From: Chryseobacterium mulctrae
GTDB lineage: Bacteria; Bacteroidota; Bacteroidia; Flavobacteriales; Weeksellaceae
Length of the DNA: 64,000 nt
Direction: 5' to 3'
NCBI RefSeq assembly: GCF_006175945.1
Contig: NZ_VAJL01000001.1
Span: 2,046,001 to 2,110,000 of the forward strand
Numbering within the stretch: the stretch's first letter is position 1; the number at the start of each line of letters is the position of its first letter. Shown here piece by piece: positions 18,379 to 25,534 of this stretch. The notes under the pieces were generated by a model, which was given only the letters and a program-made list of their open reading frames with translations, was not told the origin of the DNA and ran no database searches. Position numbers and translations under genes: made by a program.

Positions 18379-18592
18379 AGAAATGTGGGGCGATAAATTA
18401 TATAACGCCTTTGCCAACTACATAAATGATGAAGGTTGGTTGATTGGAAATTGGGCTGCAATACTTGAAAATGATTTTTCAGATTGGGATAATAATTACA
18501 ATGATACTAACGAAAAGAGCAATCTTTATAGTAGAATGTACAATCTTGACTACGAAGTAAACGAAGATAGCTCAGGTATAAGACCAAAGTAA
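18359..18592 (+). CDS. Small acidic early protein
   Basis: 77 residues, acidic, Trp/Asn/Asp-rich (for example MWGDKLYNAFANYINDEGW). The start lies inside the end of the preceding gene (20-bp overlap). Ends 8 nt before copy 3 of the RNA element. No domain recognised. Confidence 0.6.
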   Translation: MDQEQIKEMWGDKLYNAFANYINDEGWLIGNWAAILENDFSDWDNNYNDTNEKSNLYSRMYNLDYEVNEDSSGIRPK

Positions 18593-18600
18593 ATAACAGC

Positions 18601-18640
18601 TCCCAAATGGTTTTCCGGCGGTTCGATTCCGCCGATGGGA
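18601..18640 (+). promoter_or_regulatory. tRNA minihelix-like RNA element, copy 3
   Basis: Same as copy 2 in all 40 nt: outer stem TCCCA (18601-18605) / TGGGA (18636-18640), inner CGGCGG/CCGCCG stem and TTCGATT loop. It ends 20 nt before the ATG at 18661. The open frame can be extended upstream through the element to an ATG at 18607, but that would start translation inside the hairpin. Confidence 0.78.
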
Positions 18641-18660
18641 ACAAAACAAATACACACAAA

Positions 18661-19128
18661 ATGAATTTAAGATTAACAACATTAAAAAAAAAGATTGAAT
18701 CAAACCATTCTGCGTTTGCAATCAGCCAAACTGTGTATCTGCACACTCGCAGAACCACAAACATTGATGATCTTACACCTGAAGAAATTGAAGCTCTTTA
18801 CAATGTATTTTTCCCAGCAGAAATATCAACGAAAGAAGAGCTGGTAAACATTAAGAATCAGCAGAACCTGAAGTATTACCGTTCAAATATCTTAACTCTT
18901 GCAACGAGATTAGGTATTAAAGAGCCTGATTCATGGAATAGATTCAACGATTGGATGCTAAAAAGTAGCCTTTACAAAAAGAAGCTCAACGATCATAAAC
19001 TGGAAGAATTGAAAGCTCTTCAAATTCAGTTCCGGGGTATTGAGTCCAATTATGAAAGATCAGCAAATACACCAGGAACAAAAGCCTGGTATCATAAAAA
19101 TAAACTTATACCTCCATCAGCTAATTAA
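18661..19128 (+). CDS. Early phage protein (possible GemA-like)
   Basis: 155 residues from the ATG at 18661, chosen because the upstream alternative (18607) lies inside RNA element copy 3. It is charged and helical, with SWNRFNDWMLKSSLYKKKL near residue 100 and NYERSANTPGTKAWYHK at the end. The region and size recall the GemA/DUF1018 group of Mu-like early proteins, but I cannot confirm this by eye. Coupled to the next gene by TAATG. Confidence 0.65.
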   Translation: MNLRLTTLKKKIESNHSAFAISQTVYLHTRRTTNIDDLTPEEIEALYNVFFPAEISTKEELVNIKNQQNLKYYRSNILTLATRLGIKEPDSWNRFNDWMLKSSLYKKKLNDHKLEELKALQIQFRGIESNYERSANTPGTKAWYHKNKLIPPSAN

Positions 19129-19370
19129 TGTGTAATAAAATAGGTTATTTCTCGCAGAAGGCAGCGAATACAGCAAAGAATTTCATTCGCAAAACCTCAA
19201 AACGTAGCATATTACCATTTCGAGCATATTACTGCAGAGAATGTGGTCATTGGGTATTGGCAAGCAAAAATTATATAAATAAAAATGAACAACGTATTAG
19301 ACAAAAACTACTCCGAAATCTCATTCAGAACCGATGTAGAGGATTTGAGGGTGATGATTATTTATCTTAA
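19128..19370 (+). CDS. Small protein with CxxC motif
   Basis: 80 residues. Contains AYYCRECGHWVLASK (about 33-47), a single CxxC with a following His that could be half of a zinc site. Basic overall. Start overlaps the previous stop. Its last 86 bp overlap the next gene in another frame, so the C-terminal part may be unconserved. Confidence 0.6.
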   Translation: MCNKIGYFSQKAANTAKNFIRKTSKRSILPFRAYYCRECGHWVLASKNYINKNEQRIRQKLLRNLIQNRCRGFEGDDYLS

Positions 19371-19641
19371 CGAATTTGGTAATTCAATAGTTGAAAACAA
19401 CGAAATAAAACGAAAAGTTACAATTATACTACTGAAAGAAATTCGTGATAAAATGATAATAAAAGAAGTTCAAAAGGCAGGATCCCGAAAACAGTTTCTT
19501 ATGAAATTTAAAGGTTATCATATAGCTGCTTTATTGGAAGCTTTCCAATTTAATCAAAGAATTAACCAAACAAAAATCTTTGAAAGAAACTGTATTGACA
19601 CTTACAAAAATCAGTTTCATCAAAAATTGACAGGCTTATGA
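19285..19641 (+). CDS. Hypothetical early protein
   Basis: 118 residues, basic and helical (for example EIKRKVTIILLKEIRDKM). Begins inside the preceding gene (86-bp overlap) and ends overlapping the next start by 4 bp (ATGA). No family recognised. Confidence 0.6.
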   Translation: MNNVLDKNYSEISFRTDVEDLRVMIIYLNEFGNSIVENNEIKRKVTIILLKEIRDKMIIKEVQKAGSRKQFLMKFKGYHIAALLEAFQFNQRINQTKIFERNCIDTYKNQFHQKLTGL

Positions 19642-20057
19642 GAACTTTTATTGCAATTGGACGAAAAACAGGACTTAGAATATCGTTTAAATACGGTTTA
19701 AACGGTGTTTTAAAAAGTGTAGAGTTTGATGGTGAATGGACCGATGAACTTGTGGAACGTATCAAAGTGAAAATTCCGGCAAATGTTCAATACTGCATCT
19801 CGCAAATTAGAGAGCAATCGACTTTGAGCCAGTGGATATTTAAAGAAGTAACTGATCTTTCATTTGATGGCTTTTACAAGCAATATCCTAATAAATTAGG
19901 AAAGAAACCTGAAGCAATAAAAGCTTGGGATAAAATTACCGATGCAGCTCGAATGGATGCAATGCTTTATTTAAGTGAATATCTTCCGAAAAAGCACAAA
20001 GAAGGTACAAATATACCTTATGCATCATCTTATTTAAATGGTAAATATTGGGAATAA
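19638..20057 (+). CDS. Hypothetical early protein
   Basis: 139 residues. N-terminal half beta-rich; C-terminal half (about 75-139) contains FYKQYPNKLGKKPEAIKAWD, the helical type of segment seen in phage replication-associated proteins. Coupled at both ends (ATGA upstream, TAATG downstream). Function unknown. Confidence 0.65.
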   Translation: MRTFIAIGRKTGLRISFKYGLNGVLKSVEFDGEWTDELVERIKVKIPANVQYCISQIREQSTLSQWIFKEVTDLSFDGFYKQYPNKLGKKPEAIKAWDKITDAARMDAMLYLSEYLPKKHKEGTNIPYASSYLNGKYWE

Positions 20058-20437
20058 TGAAATTAAGATCAGAAACAACAAAGATTCCGCTATATGGTGG
20101 TCTTTTAACAATTGTAAAGTGTGAAAATTGGGAACATTTAAAAGAAGTTTATAAAGAAGCTCTTCGAAAATATTCTACACAACCAAATGAAAAGCATGAC
20201 GGATATGCTTTTGAAGCCATTACAGAGAATGGTACAGACCAATATATCGTGGCATTCAAAGGAACTCCTAAAGGAAGTGTAATTGCACATGAATGTGTGC
20301 ATTTAGTTAATAATCTTTATGCAAATCGTGCTATTGAACTCAATCTATATGATGATGAACATCAGGCATATCTTTTAGAATGGTTCTTTGATCAGATAGA
20401 TAATTTTTTTAATAGTAATAAAATTATATGGCAATGA
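20057..20437 (+). CDS. Small HExxH putative metallopeptidase
   Basis: 126 residues from the ATG that overlaps the previous stop as TAATG (20057). A zinc-binding motif is clear in SVIAHECVHLVNNLY (about 76-90), followed 20-30 residues later by DDEHQAYLLEWFFDQI, which could give the third zinc ligand. It is a minimal gluzincin-like fold, recurrent in phages of this phylum, with unknown substrate. Confidence 0.7.
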   Translation: MKLRSETTKIPLYGGLLTIVKCENWEHLKEVYKEALRKYSTQPNEKHDGYAFEAITENGTDQYIVAFKGTPKGSVIAHECVHLVNNLYANRAIELNLYDDEHQAYLLEWFFDQIDNFFNSNKIIWQ

Positions 20438-20679
20438 AAATAAACGGATTTGAATATACAGAAAGCGAGGTTCTGGAAGCATTAAGAATAAAAGGTTATT
20501 TAATTGTGCCATTTAAAACCTATCATGAAAGGCATATTCATGGCAGTCGTTTCGAGAAAGATTGGTATGATACCAAATGCGCAGTAAAAGGTGAAGAACC
20601 ACCTGCAGATGAAAATATTTGGCAAAATGTTGCAATAAAAGAGTTACAGCAAACCTTTGTAAAACCAAAATTAGTTTAG
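20434..20679 (+). CDS. Hypothetical early protein
   Basis: 81 residues from the second ATG (20434), which overlaps the upstream stop; a start two codons earlier (20428) is possible. Contains a His-rich patch (YHERHIHGSRFEKDWYD). No domain recognised. Last gene tightly linked to the early operon. Confidence 0.55.
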   Translation: MKINGFEYTESEVLEALRIKGYLIVPFKTYHERHIHGSRFEKDWYDTKCAVKGEEPPADENIWQNVAIKELQQTFVKPKLV

Positions 20680-20741
20680 TTACGGAAAACCGTTTTTTTA
20701 ACATCGTTTAACAAACTAAATTTGAATAAAATTAAAACAAT

Positions 20742-20939
20742 ATGACATTTACAATATCACAACAAGGAAACATTATTGATGAAGTTATAGAACATCTACA
20801 ATATGGCACAATGGGGATGGCAATTGCCAGATCATGGGATTATGAAAGAATAGGCAACAAAATCACTTTTACTTTAAAAGAGGGTTGCTCTATTGATTTA
20901 GAAGCTATGTTTTGGTTCGGATACTTTACTAAAGATTAA
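20742..20939 (+). CDS. Hypothetical early protein
   Basis: 65 residues, acidic, with alternating hydrophobic residues (for example RIGNKITFTLKEGCSIDLEA). Separated from the preceding gene by 62 bp and followed by a perfect terminator palindrome, so it is probably the end of the early transcript. Confidence 0.55.
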   Translation: MTFTISQQGNIIDEVIEHLQYGTMGMAIARSWDYERIGNKITFTLKEGCSIDLEAMFWFGYFTKD

Positions 20940-20942
20940 ACT

Positions 20943-20966
20943 AAAAATCCTGATATCAGGATTTTT
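20943..20966 (+). terminator. Terminator at end of early operon
   Basis: Perfect 24-bp palindrome (AAAAATCCTGA / TCAGGATTTTT around TA) with A and T tracts on both sides. It ends the long early transcription unit and precedes a separately controlled secreted-protein gene. Confidence 0.85.
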
Positions 20967-20989
20967 TCTATTTTTACAAAAAAATAATT

Positions 20990-21436
20990 ATGAAAACACT
21001 CTTACTATTATTAATATCAACATTTGTTTTCGCTCAAAACGATTATAGTAAACTTGATTCTTTAACCTTTAAAAGTAAAGTTGAGAATTTGTTAAGTGAA
21101 ACTGGTAAAAACTATAAATATTATTCCTTCAACAAAGATGAAAACAATAAAATACTTGAGTATAAAAATGTATTAAATAATGACGATTTAATTTATGTGT
21201 TTTATGAAAGTTCTAAGAGTGGGGAAAATAAAAACTTAGAAATTAAAGGTATAGAAGAATGGTCTATAAATAGTATTACAGGCAAATATTTATCATTATT
21301 TCCTATTTGGAAAAAACTGGCAGACCCTAAAGCTGACAAGGTTAAACTAACCACTAATCGCCCTCAAAGAAAAGGGAATTACCATATAAGTGAACCGTCA
21401 CCAGAGTATTGGATGATACGATTTTTAAGTTGGTGA
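20990..21436 (+). CDS. Secreted protein, candidate moron
   Basis: 148 residues with a signal peptide (MKTLLLLLISTFVFAQND). The mature part is charged with aromatic residues and has no recognised domain. It is flanked by its own terminators (20943-20966 and 21444-21467) and is unlike phage structural or replication genes. An exported product encoded between terminators fits a lysogenic-conversion gene carried for the host's benefit. The upstream TATTTTTA (about 20970) is one base from the TAnnTTTG element. Confidence 0.65.
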   Translation: MKTLLLLLISTFVFAQNDYSKLDSLTFKSKVENLLSETGKNYKYYSFNKDENNKILEYKNVLNNDDLIYVFYESSKSGENKNLEIKGIEEWSINSITGKYLSLFPIWKKLADPKADKVKLTTNRPQRKGNYHISEPSPEYWMIRFLSW

Positions 21437-21443
21437 AATTTTT

Positions 21444-21467
21444 AAATACTGAATAGTTTCAGTATTT
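21444..21467 (+). terminator. Terminator after secreted-protein gene
   Basis: AAATACTGAA (21444-21453) pairs with TTCAGTATTT (21458-21467) over a short loop and is followed by more T. Confidence 0.8.
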
Positions 21468-21516
21468 TTTTTGTTTAATATTTTACCATAAAAAAAAAGT
21501 CTTATATTTTTGCGGC

Positions 21517-21711
21517 ATGTCCCATAAAAAAAAAACTAAAATAACCACTGAAGAGCGATATAAAGCCGTTAGGACGGAGTATAAACGGTTATCGGACATT
21601 CAGGAATTCGGGGTGCAAAAACACTCTTTTGATTGGATTGTAGCATCAGTTGCCCAAAGGTTTTTTTACAGTACAGCTACTGTAGAAAACATCATCTTTC
21701 ATCGGGTTTAG
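21517..21711 (+). CDS. Small basic protein, helical
   Basis: 64 residues, basic N-terminus (MSHKKKTKITTEERYKAVRT) and a possible helix-turn-helix near the C-terminus (WIVASVAQRFFYSTATVENI). It lies between two terminators at the junction of early and reversed late genes, a place where Mu-like phages keep a late regulator; that role is a guess. TATTTTTG (21505-21512) is only 4 nt before the ATG, so either the mRNA is nearly leaderless or the start is internal. Confidence 0.5.
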   Translation: MSHKKKTKITTEERYKAVRTEYKRLSDIQEFGVQKHSFDWIVASVAQRFFYSTATVENIIFHRV

Positions 21712-21737
21712 AGTGCGAGAATTAAGAAAATATTAGA

Positions 21738-21762
21738 AAAGACCCGCTTTGTGCGGGTCTTT
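21738..21762. terminator. Bidirectional terminator between convergent units
   Basis: AAAGACCCGC (21738-21747) / GCGGGTCTTT (21753-21762) with a 5-nt loop. It separates the rightward small gene from the leftward head-morphogenesis operon ending at 21764. Confidence 0.85.
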
Positions 21763-21763
21763 G

Positions 21764-22333
21764 TTATTGTACAGTAGTTTGATAATTAATTTCAAATTCA
21801 ATTCCGGTAAATGCTCCATCATCCGCTTTTTGCGCTGCCGATTCATCTCTGATAATACATTCAAAAACGATTTTGTAAAGACTTCCTGCCCCGCCTGTAT
21901 CTTCCTGGTTAAATCCTACTTTTCGCATTGAATTATAATTGCTGCCACTGGACCCATGAAAGCGCCCATTAATAAAGTTTAGAATCTTCAGGAAGTGCAT
22001 TGCATCATCCTGGTTAAAAGAACCCTGAAAACTTTCTGAGAACGATTCATAAAACAGAAAGGAATCGACCTGTAATGTGATTTGTTGAACCTTTTCAGCC
22101 AGGTCATCAACCTGCTTTGTACGGAATGAAAGAAATACAGCAGGAGTAGGAAATTCAAGTTCTTCAGATAAAAAGCTTACCTGATTTTTCCAAAGATCAA
22201 TCCACCGGACCGGTGTTTTGTTTTCGTAGCCGTGTAAAGTATTTAAACTTCCGTACTTTTCTTGTTCTTTTTCATTAAGATCAGCTGAAAGTATTTCAGC
22301 CATTTCGAGGTATAAGTCACTCCAACTTTCCAT
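21764..22333 (-). CDS. Phage structural protein (gp37-like position)
   Basis: 189 residues, last gene of the reversed head/packaging block and directly after the gpG-like gene (1 bp gap). Mixed alpha/beta, with LEFPTPAVFLSFRTKQVDDL centrally and a beta-rich C-terminus (GIEFEINYQTTVQ). Size and position suit a head-tail joining or tail-completion protein of a Mu-like phage. No direct motif. Confidence 0.6.
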   Translation of the reverse strand: MESWSDLYLEMAEILSADLNEKEQEKYGSLNTLHGYENKTPVRWIDLWKNQVSFLSEELEFPTPAVFLSFRTKQVDDLAEKVQQITLQVDSFLFYESFSESFQGSFNQDDAMHFLKILNFINGRFHGSSGSNYNSMRKVGFNQEDTGGAGSLYKIVFECIIRDESAAQKADDGAFTGIEFEINYQTTVQ

Positions 22334-22334
22334 A

Positions 22335-22856
22335 TTATAAATTTTGAAATTTTTTAACTATATAAGCAAAGAACCATTCATCAAGCCCTTCCATCATTAC
22401 GGCGCTTTCACCGATAAACTGACGTTTCGGAATTTTTACCTGCATTTCAGTTTTTTTAGTAAGTGCCATTTTTTTCCACTTTACATCCTTTGTTTTCTTA
22501 AACATGTACCAAAAGTATTTCCTGCTTTTTTTTGTAATCTTTATCTTCAGTACACCGCCATCATTATGAATTTCAGCATAAGGAGCGTATGATCCGAAAA
22601 CGATTTGATGTTTGTTTCCGGCTAAAACCTTGAGACTTTCCAATAAAAAAGAAGTGGAAACCAACAAAGCCCCACCCGGTCTGTAATCAGGACTGTTTCT
22701 ATTTTCCCACTGTTCAAAATGCTGATTAGTAAAACCATGTTTTCTGAAGCTGTCTTTGAAGAAATTCAGACAATAAACCATTGCATATCGTCTTGAATCA
22801 TTAATAGCATTCTTTGCAATTTCGCCAAAGTCAGGTATTTCTGTTTTTAGTTCCAT
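22335..22856 (-). CDS. Phage virion morphogenesis protein, Mu gpG-like
   Basis: 173 residues from the second ATG (MELKTEIPDFGEIAKNA); an ATG 18 bp upstream is possible. The features expected of the family are present: an N-terminal helical part, and the central SYAPYAEIHNDGGVLKIKIT, similar to the Y-A-xx-H-NxGG segment common to gpG/HK97 gp10-type proteins. Lies just after MuF, as in Mu (gp30-gp31). Probably in head-tail completion. Confidence 0.75.
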   Translation of the reverse strand: MELKTEIPDFGEIAKNAINDSRRYAMVYCLNFFKDSFRKHGFTNQHFEQWENRNSPDYRPGGALLVSTSFLLESLKVLAGNKHQIVFGSYAPYAEIHNDGGVLKIKITKKSRKYFWYMFKKTKDVKWKKMALTKKTEMQVKIPKRQFIGESAVMMEGLDEWFFAYIVKKFQNL

Positions 22857-22863
22857 TTTTTTG

Positions 22864-22936
22864 TATATTTGCAACGAAGAGAAGAGTGATCTGATCTTCT
22901 TCCTTTTTTGGGCGCAAGGTAAAAGCGCCCTTTTTT
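22864..22936 (+). ncRNA. Possible plus-strand small RNA opposite the head operon
   Basis: On the plus strand TATATTTG (22864-22871) fits the -7 promoter element. About 40 nt on, GGGCGC (22910-22915) / GCGCCC (22925-22930) is followed by TTTTTT, a good intrinsic terminator. The pair would give an RNA of about 60 nt that starts in the gap between gpG and MuF and stops at the MuF stop codon. No matching -33 element was found, so evidence is moderate. Confidence 0.35.
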
Positions 22937-24218
22937 ATTTTAGTAAATCCTTTACTTTAATTGATACAGCAGTTTTTCCGGTAACGATAATCACTTCCTC
23001 AAATGCATCTTTATAATGAGCCAGGATGTGTCCTTTAAGTTGATTTTTGAAGTATTCCAGTGAATATGGATAATCTGCCGATATGTCAAATACAACCGTT
23101 TTACAACCTTGCTTTTTAGCTGAGTTTAAGTTTGAAGAAATGTTTTTCCCCTTCTGTTCCTTTCTATCTGCCAGTTTACCATCAATAAGGTATTCGGGAT
23201 TCTTATGATTTTGTACTTCAATATGAGGTCTTACAAAAACATCCTTTTCCAATTTTTCAACAATAATCATCGCTGTCTCAATATTGGCGATCTTATCACT
23301 TTCATCTGCAAAAATGTTTGCATGTACTTTTTTGCCGTTTTTAGCTTTATATGCTTCGTCATAAGGTGCATTCAGCTTCATATATTCAGCGTTCACTTTT
23401 GCTTTATGGTCCATATTTAAAAGCTTGAAAAATCCGCCTTTGTTCGTGAAAATTTCTTCATCCAGGGCAACGTTTCCACGGAACTCAGGAGATACTGATG
23501 GATCGTCAATCTTTCCAGGTGTTGCTTTCGCTGCTGTTTGAACAACATAACATCTGCAACGCCATCCGTTTGGTGTGTAGTAGAGCGTCCAAAATACATC
23601 GCCAATAGGTTTTATAGTTCCATTTAATAAAGCATGTTGTGGTCTCACTAAGTTATCGCCAACGGTTCTGTATTCCAGGTTCGGAAACAAATCAGCGTCC
23701 TTGAGAAAAGCTTTCCACTGTTCAGCAGCTTGACAACCTTTAACGGCAGTTTGGTGTTCTGCCTGAAGATAGTTTTCATTGAACTTCATATTTGTTTTAC
23801 GGACTTCCTGAAGATATTCCGGAAACGGTCTGATTTTTCCTTTATTCAGGAGCAGATTATTCATTTCCTGAAGTTCAGCGTATGTCTTTGCACATGAGAA
23901 CTGCCAAAGGTTCTTTTTAAACTTTTGTACAAGCGATTGAGGTTCTTTAATATCAAACTTTACCCATTTATCGCCGTACACCGTTTCTGTAGCGGTTGAT
24001 AAATCTTTGTACATCTGTTTGACCATATCGACATTAAGGTCTGACGGTTTCATCTTTCCTTCGTGCAGATCATTGGCAATCTTTTCAATCAACTTTGTGT
24101 ATGGTTCCATGCTGATTGCCAGGACTGCATTCATTTTCATGGTTGAACATTCATCACAGTCGCAATCATTGGCAGTGTATGAAGCTTCAATATCTTTCAA
24201 TACTGATCTTGTTTGCAA
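22935..24218 (-). CDS. MuF-type head protein with CdiA-like nuclease C-terminus
   Basis: 427 residues. The N-terminal part matches phage head morphogenesis protein MuF (minor capsid), including the family hallmark NGWRCRCYV (about 213) after a conserved helical region. The C-terminal roughly 97 residues (IEVQNHKNPEYLIDGKLADR onward, then GCKTVVFDISADYP and AFEEVIIVTG) resemble the CdiA/BECR RNase toxin domains by strand order and the DG..AD motif. MuF proteins with toxin tails are known in other phages. Its role could be virion ejection of an effector. No immunity gene is seen next to it. Confidence 0.75.
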   Translation of the reverse strand: MQTRSVLKDIEASYTANDCDCDECSTMKMNAVLAISMEPYTKLIEKIANDLHEGKMKPSDLNVDMVKQMYKDLSTATETVYGDKWVKFDIKEPQSLVQKFKKNLWQFSCAKTYAELQEMNNLLLNKGKIRPFPEYLQEVRKTNMKFNENYLQAEHQTAVKGCQAAEQWKAFLKDADLFPNLEYRTVGDNLVRPQHALLNGTIKPIGDVFWTLYYTPNGWRCRCYVVQTAAKATPGKIDDPSVSPEFRGNVALDEEIFTNKGGFFKLLNMDHKAKVNAEYMKLNAPYDEAYKAKNGKKVHANIFADESDKIANIETAMIIVEKLEKDVFVRPHIEVQNHKNPEYLIDGKLADRKEQKGKNISSNLNSAKKQGCKTVVFDISADYPYSLEYFKNQLKGHILAHYKDAFEEVIIVTGKTAVSIKVKDLLK

Positions 24219-24226
24219 AAAAGCAT

Positions 24227-25534
24227 TTATGTTACTACTTTTTTTTTTGAAGCTCCTGGTTCGGGCTTGTCTGTAGGAGTTCCGGAACCTGCATCTTTTA
24301 TTCCTAAAATTTTCAATCCGGTGATCTGTTCAATCTGTTCCGGATCAAAGTCGAAATAACCTCCTAAAGCCTGTACAATCTTGATCAGCTTATCAATGGT
24401 CATTTCGTCTTCATCATCCCACTCAAAATCAAAGTTTGCAAGGTTTGAATAGACCGGTGATAGTTTTACGAGCAATGGAATCAACTTTTCATTGACAATG
24501 TTTCGGACCAAAAGTTTATCTGAAGTAAATCTGAATTGTGCTAATTCAAATTGTATTTCTACTGATCCTACAAAGCCTTTTTCGTCAGTTAATCCGGTTC
24601 CACCGAGAATACGTTTTGAAACTTCATTATCTGCACGCTTAATAAGACCGTCAAATGCTTCCTGACTGTTGGTTGAGGATATGTTTGGAATCTCAAATTT
24701 CTCACTTCCTCTTCCGATCATGAAATTATTTGATTTGAAATTTGTTGCCATTTCAAAAAGTTCCAGTAACCTATCATCATCTTCACGGTCGGTGGTTACA
24801 AATAAAGGCGGCACACCATATTTCTCAATAAAGTCTAACCATGATCCTAATCCTAATTTTTTAGCCAGGATAATCGGTGCTATTAACGCCCGGGTTCCTA
24901 AATCTTTATAATCTTTACCAACCTGAATATAATAGTTTGATAAAGGACCAAATTTATAATCTTCACCGGTGGTTTGTCCTGGTTCCTTCAGGATGATTCC
25001 TTTTTTAGGATTGAAAAAAGGCTGCTTTATTTCTGTTACTTCCGTTAAAAAACCTTCTTCATTTGTTTTAAAGGCTTCTATCAGTTTGGTTCCGTCAAAT
25101 TTATATTCAATTATCAGTTTGATAAATTCCTGAAACCATAAAGTTTTAAATAACTTTTCAGCTTCTTCATCACGTTCTTTTGATGTTTTACTCACCAGTT
25201 TAAATGGAGATTGTTGTGTTTTAGCGATTCTTGTTTCAATCGTTGATTCTAAATGATTATCAGTTTTCTGATTCTCGTATAACAGGTGAAGGTTTTGTTT
25301 ATCCGGGTTGTCGGGGTCGGTTGCAAGCATTACCGCCGTTTTCCATGAATTCAAATCTTCAGCTTTCATCATTGTTGCCTGATGTTTTACTACATCTGAA
25401 GGCATTGCTGTGTTTTGTCTCTTTCCAGCAGCTACAATTGAATTAAGCTGAGTATAGGAAGCGTTTTGCAAAAAGAAAGCTTCAGCGGCTCTGTAGATTT
25501 TATTGTTTTTAAAACGGTTTAAAGGTGTTTTCAT
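24227..25534 (-). CDS. Phage portal protein, DUF935 (Mu gp29-like)
   Basis: 435 residues. Typical segments are ESTIETRIAKTQQSPFKLV near residue 95, GSWLDFIEKYGVPPLFVTTD (about 220-240) and NDEKGF-type regions after 310. Forms the dodecameric ring at the capsid vertex through which DNA passes. Follows the gp36-like gene by one overlapping base and precedes MuF, the normal Mu order. Confidence 0.88.
   Translation of the reverse strand: MKTPLNRFKNNKIYRAAEAFFLQNASYTQLNSIVAAGKRQNTAMPSDVVKHQATMMKAEDLNSWKTAVMLATDPDNPDKQNLHLLYENQKTDNHLESTIETRIAKTQQSPFKLVSKTSKERDEEAEKLFKTLWFQEFIKLIIEYKFDGTKLIEAFKTNEEGFLTEVTEIKQPFFNPKKGIILKEPGQTTGEDYKFGPLSNYYIQVGKDYKDLGTRALIAPIILAKKLGLGSWLDFIEKYGVPPLFVTTDREDDDRLLELFEMATNFKSNNFMIGRGSEKFEIPNISSTNSQEAFDGLIKRADNEVSKRILGGTGLTDEKGFVGSVEIQFELAQFRFTSDKLLVRNIVNEKLIPLLVKLSPVYSNLANFDFEWDDEDEMTIDKLIKIVQALGGYFDFDPEQIEQITGLKILGIKDAGSGTPTDKPEPGASKKKVVT

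Noticed and set aside
13124..18640. The three T-arm repeats read as tRNA genes, tRNA fragments from integration, or a CRISPR
   Set aside because: No D-arm, anticodon arm or full acceptor helix is present; copies are kilobases apart with no spacer regularity; the phage is transposable and does not integrate in tRNA genes.
18607..18660. Longer start for the GemA-like gene at 18607
   Set aside because: The extra 18 codons lie in RNA element copy 3, identical to copy 2 which is non-coding; the ATG at 18661 is at the same distance from the element as in copy 2.
21505..21512. TATTTTTG as a firm promoter for the 64-residue gene
   Set aside because: It is only 4 nt before the ATG and lacks a -33 element at proper distance, so it is mentioned but not annotated separately.
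24669..24911. Plus-strand frame opposite the portal gene
   Set aside because: Composition and position are that of an antisense shadow of a well supported gene.
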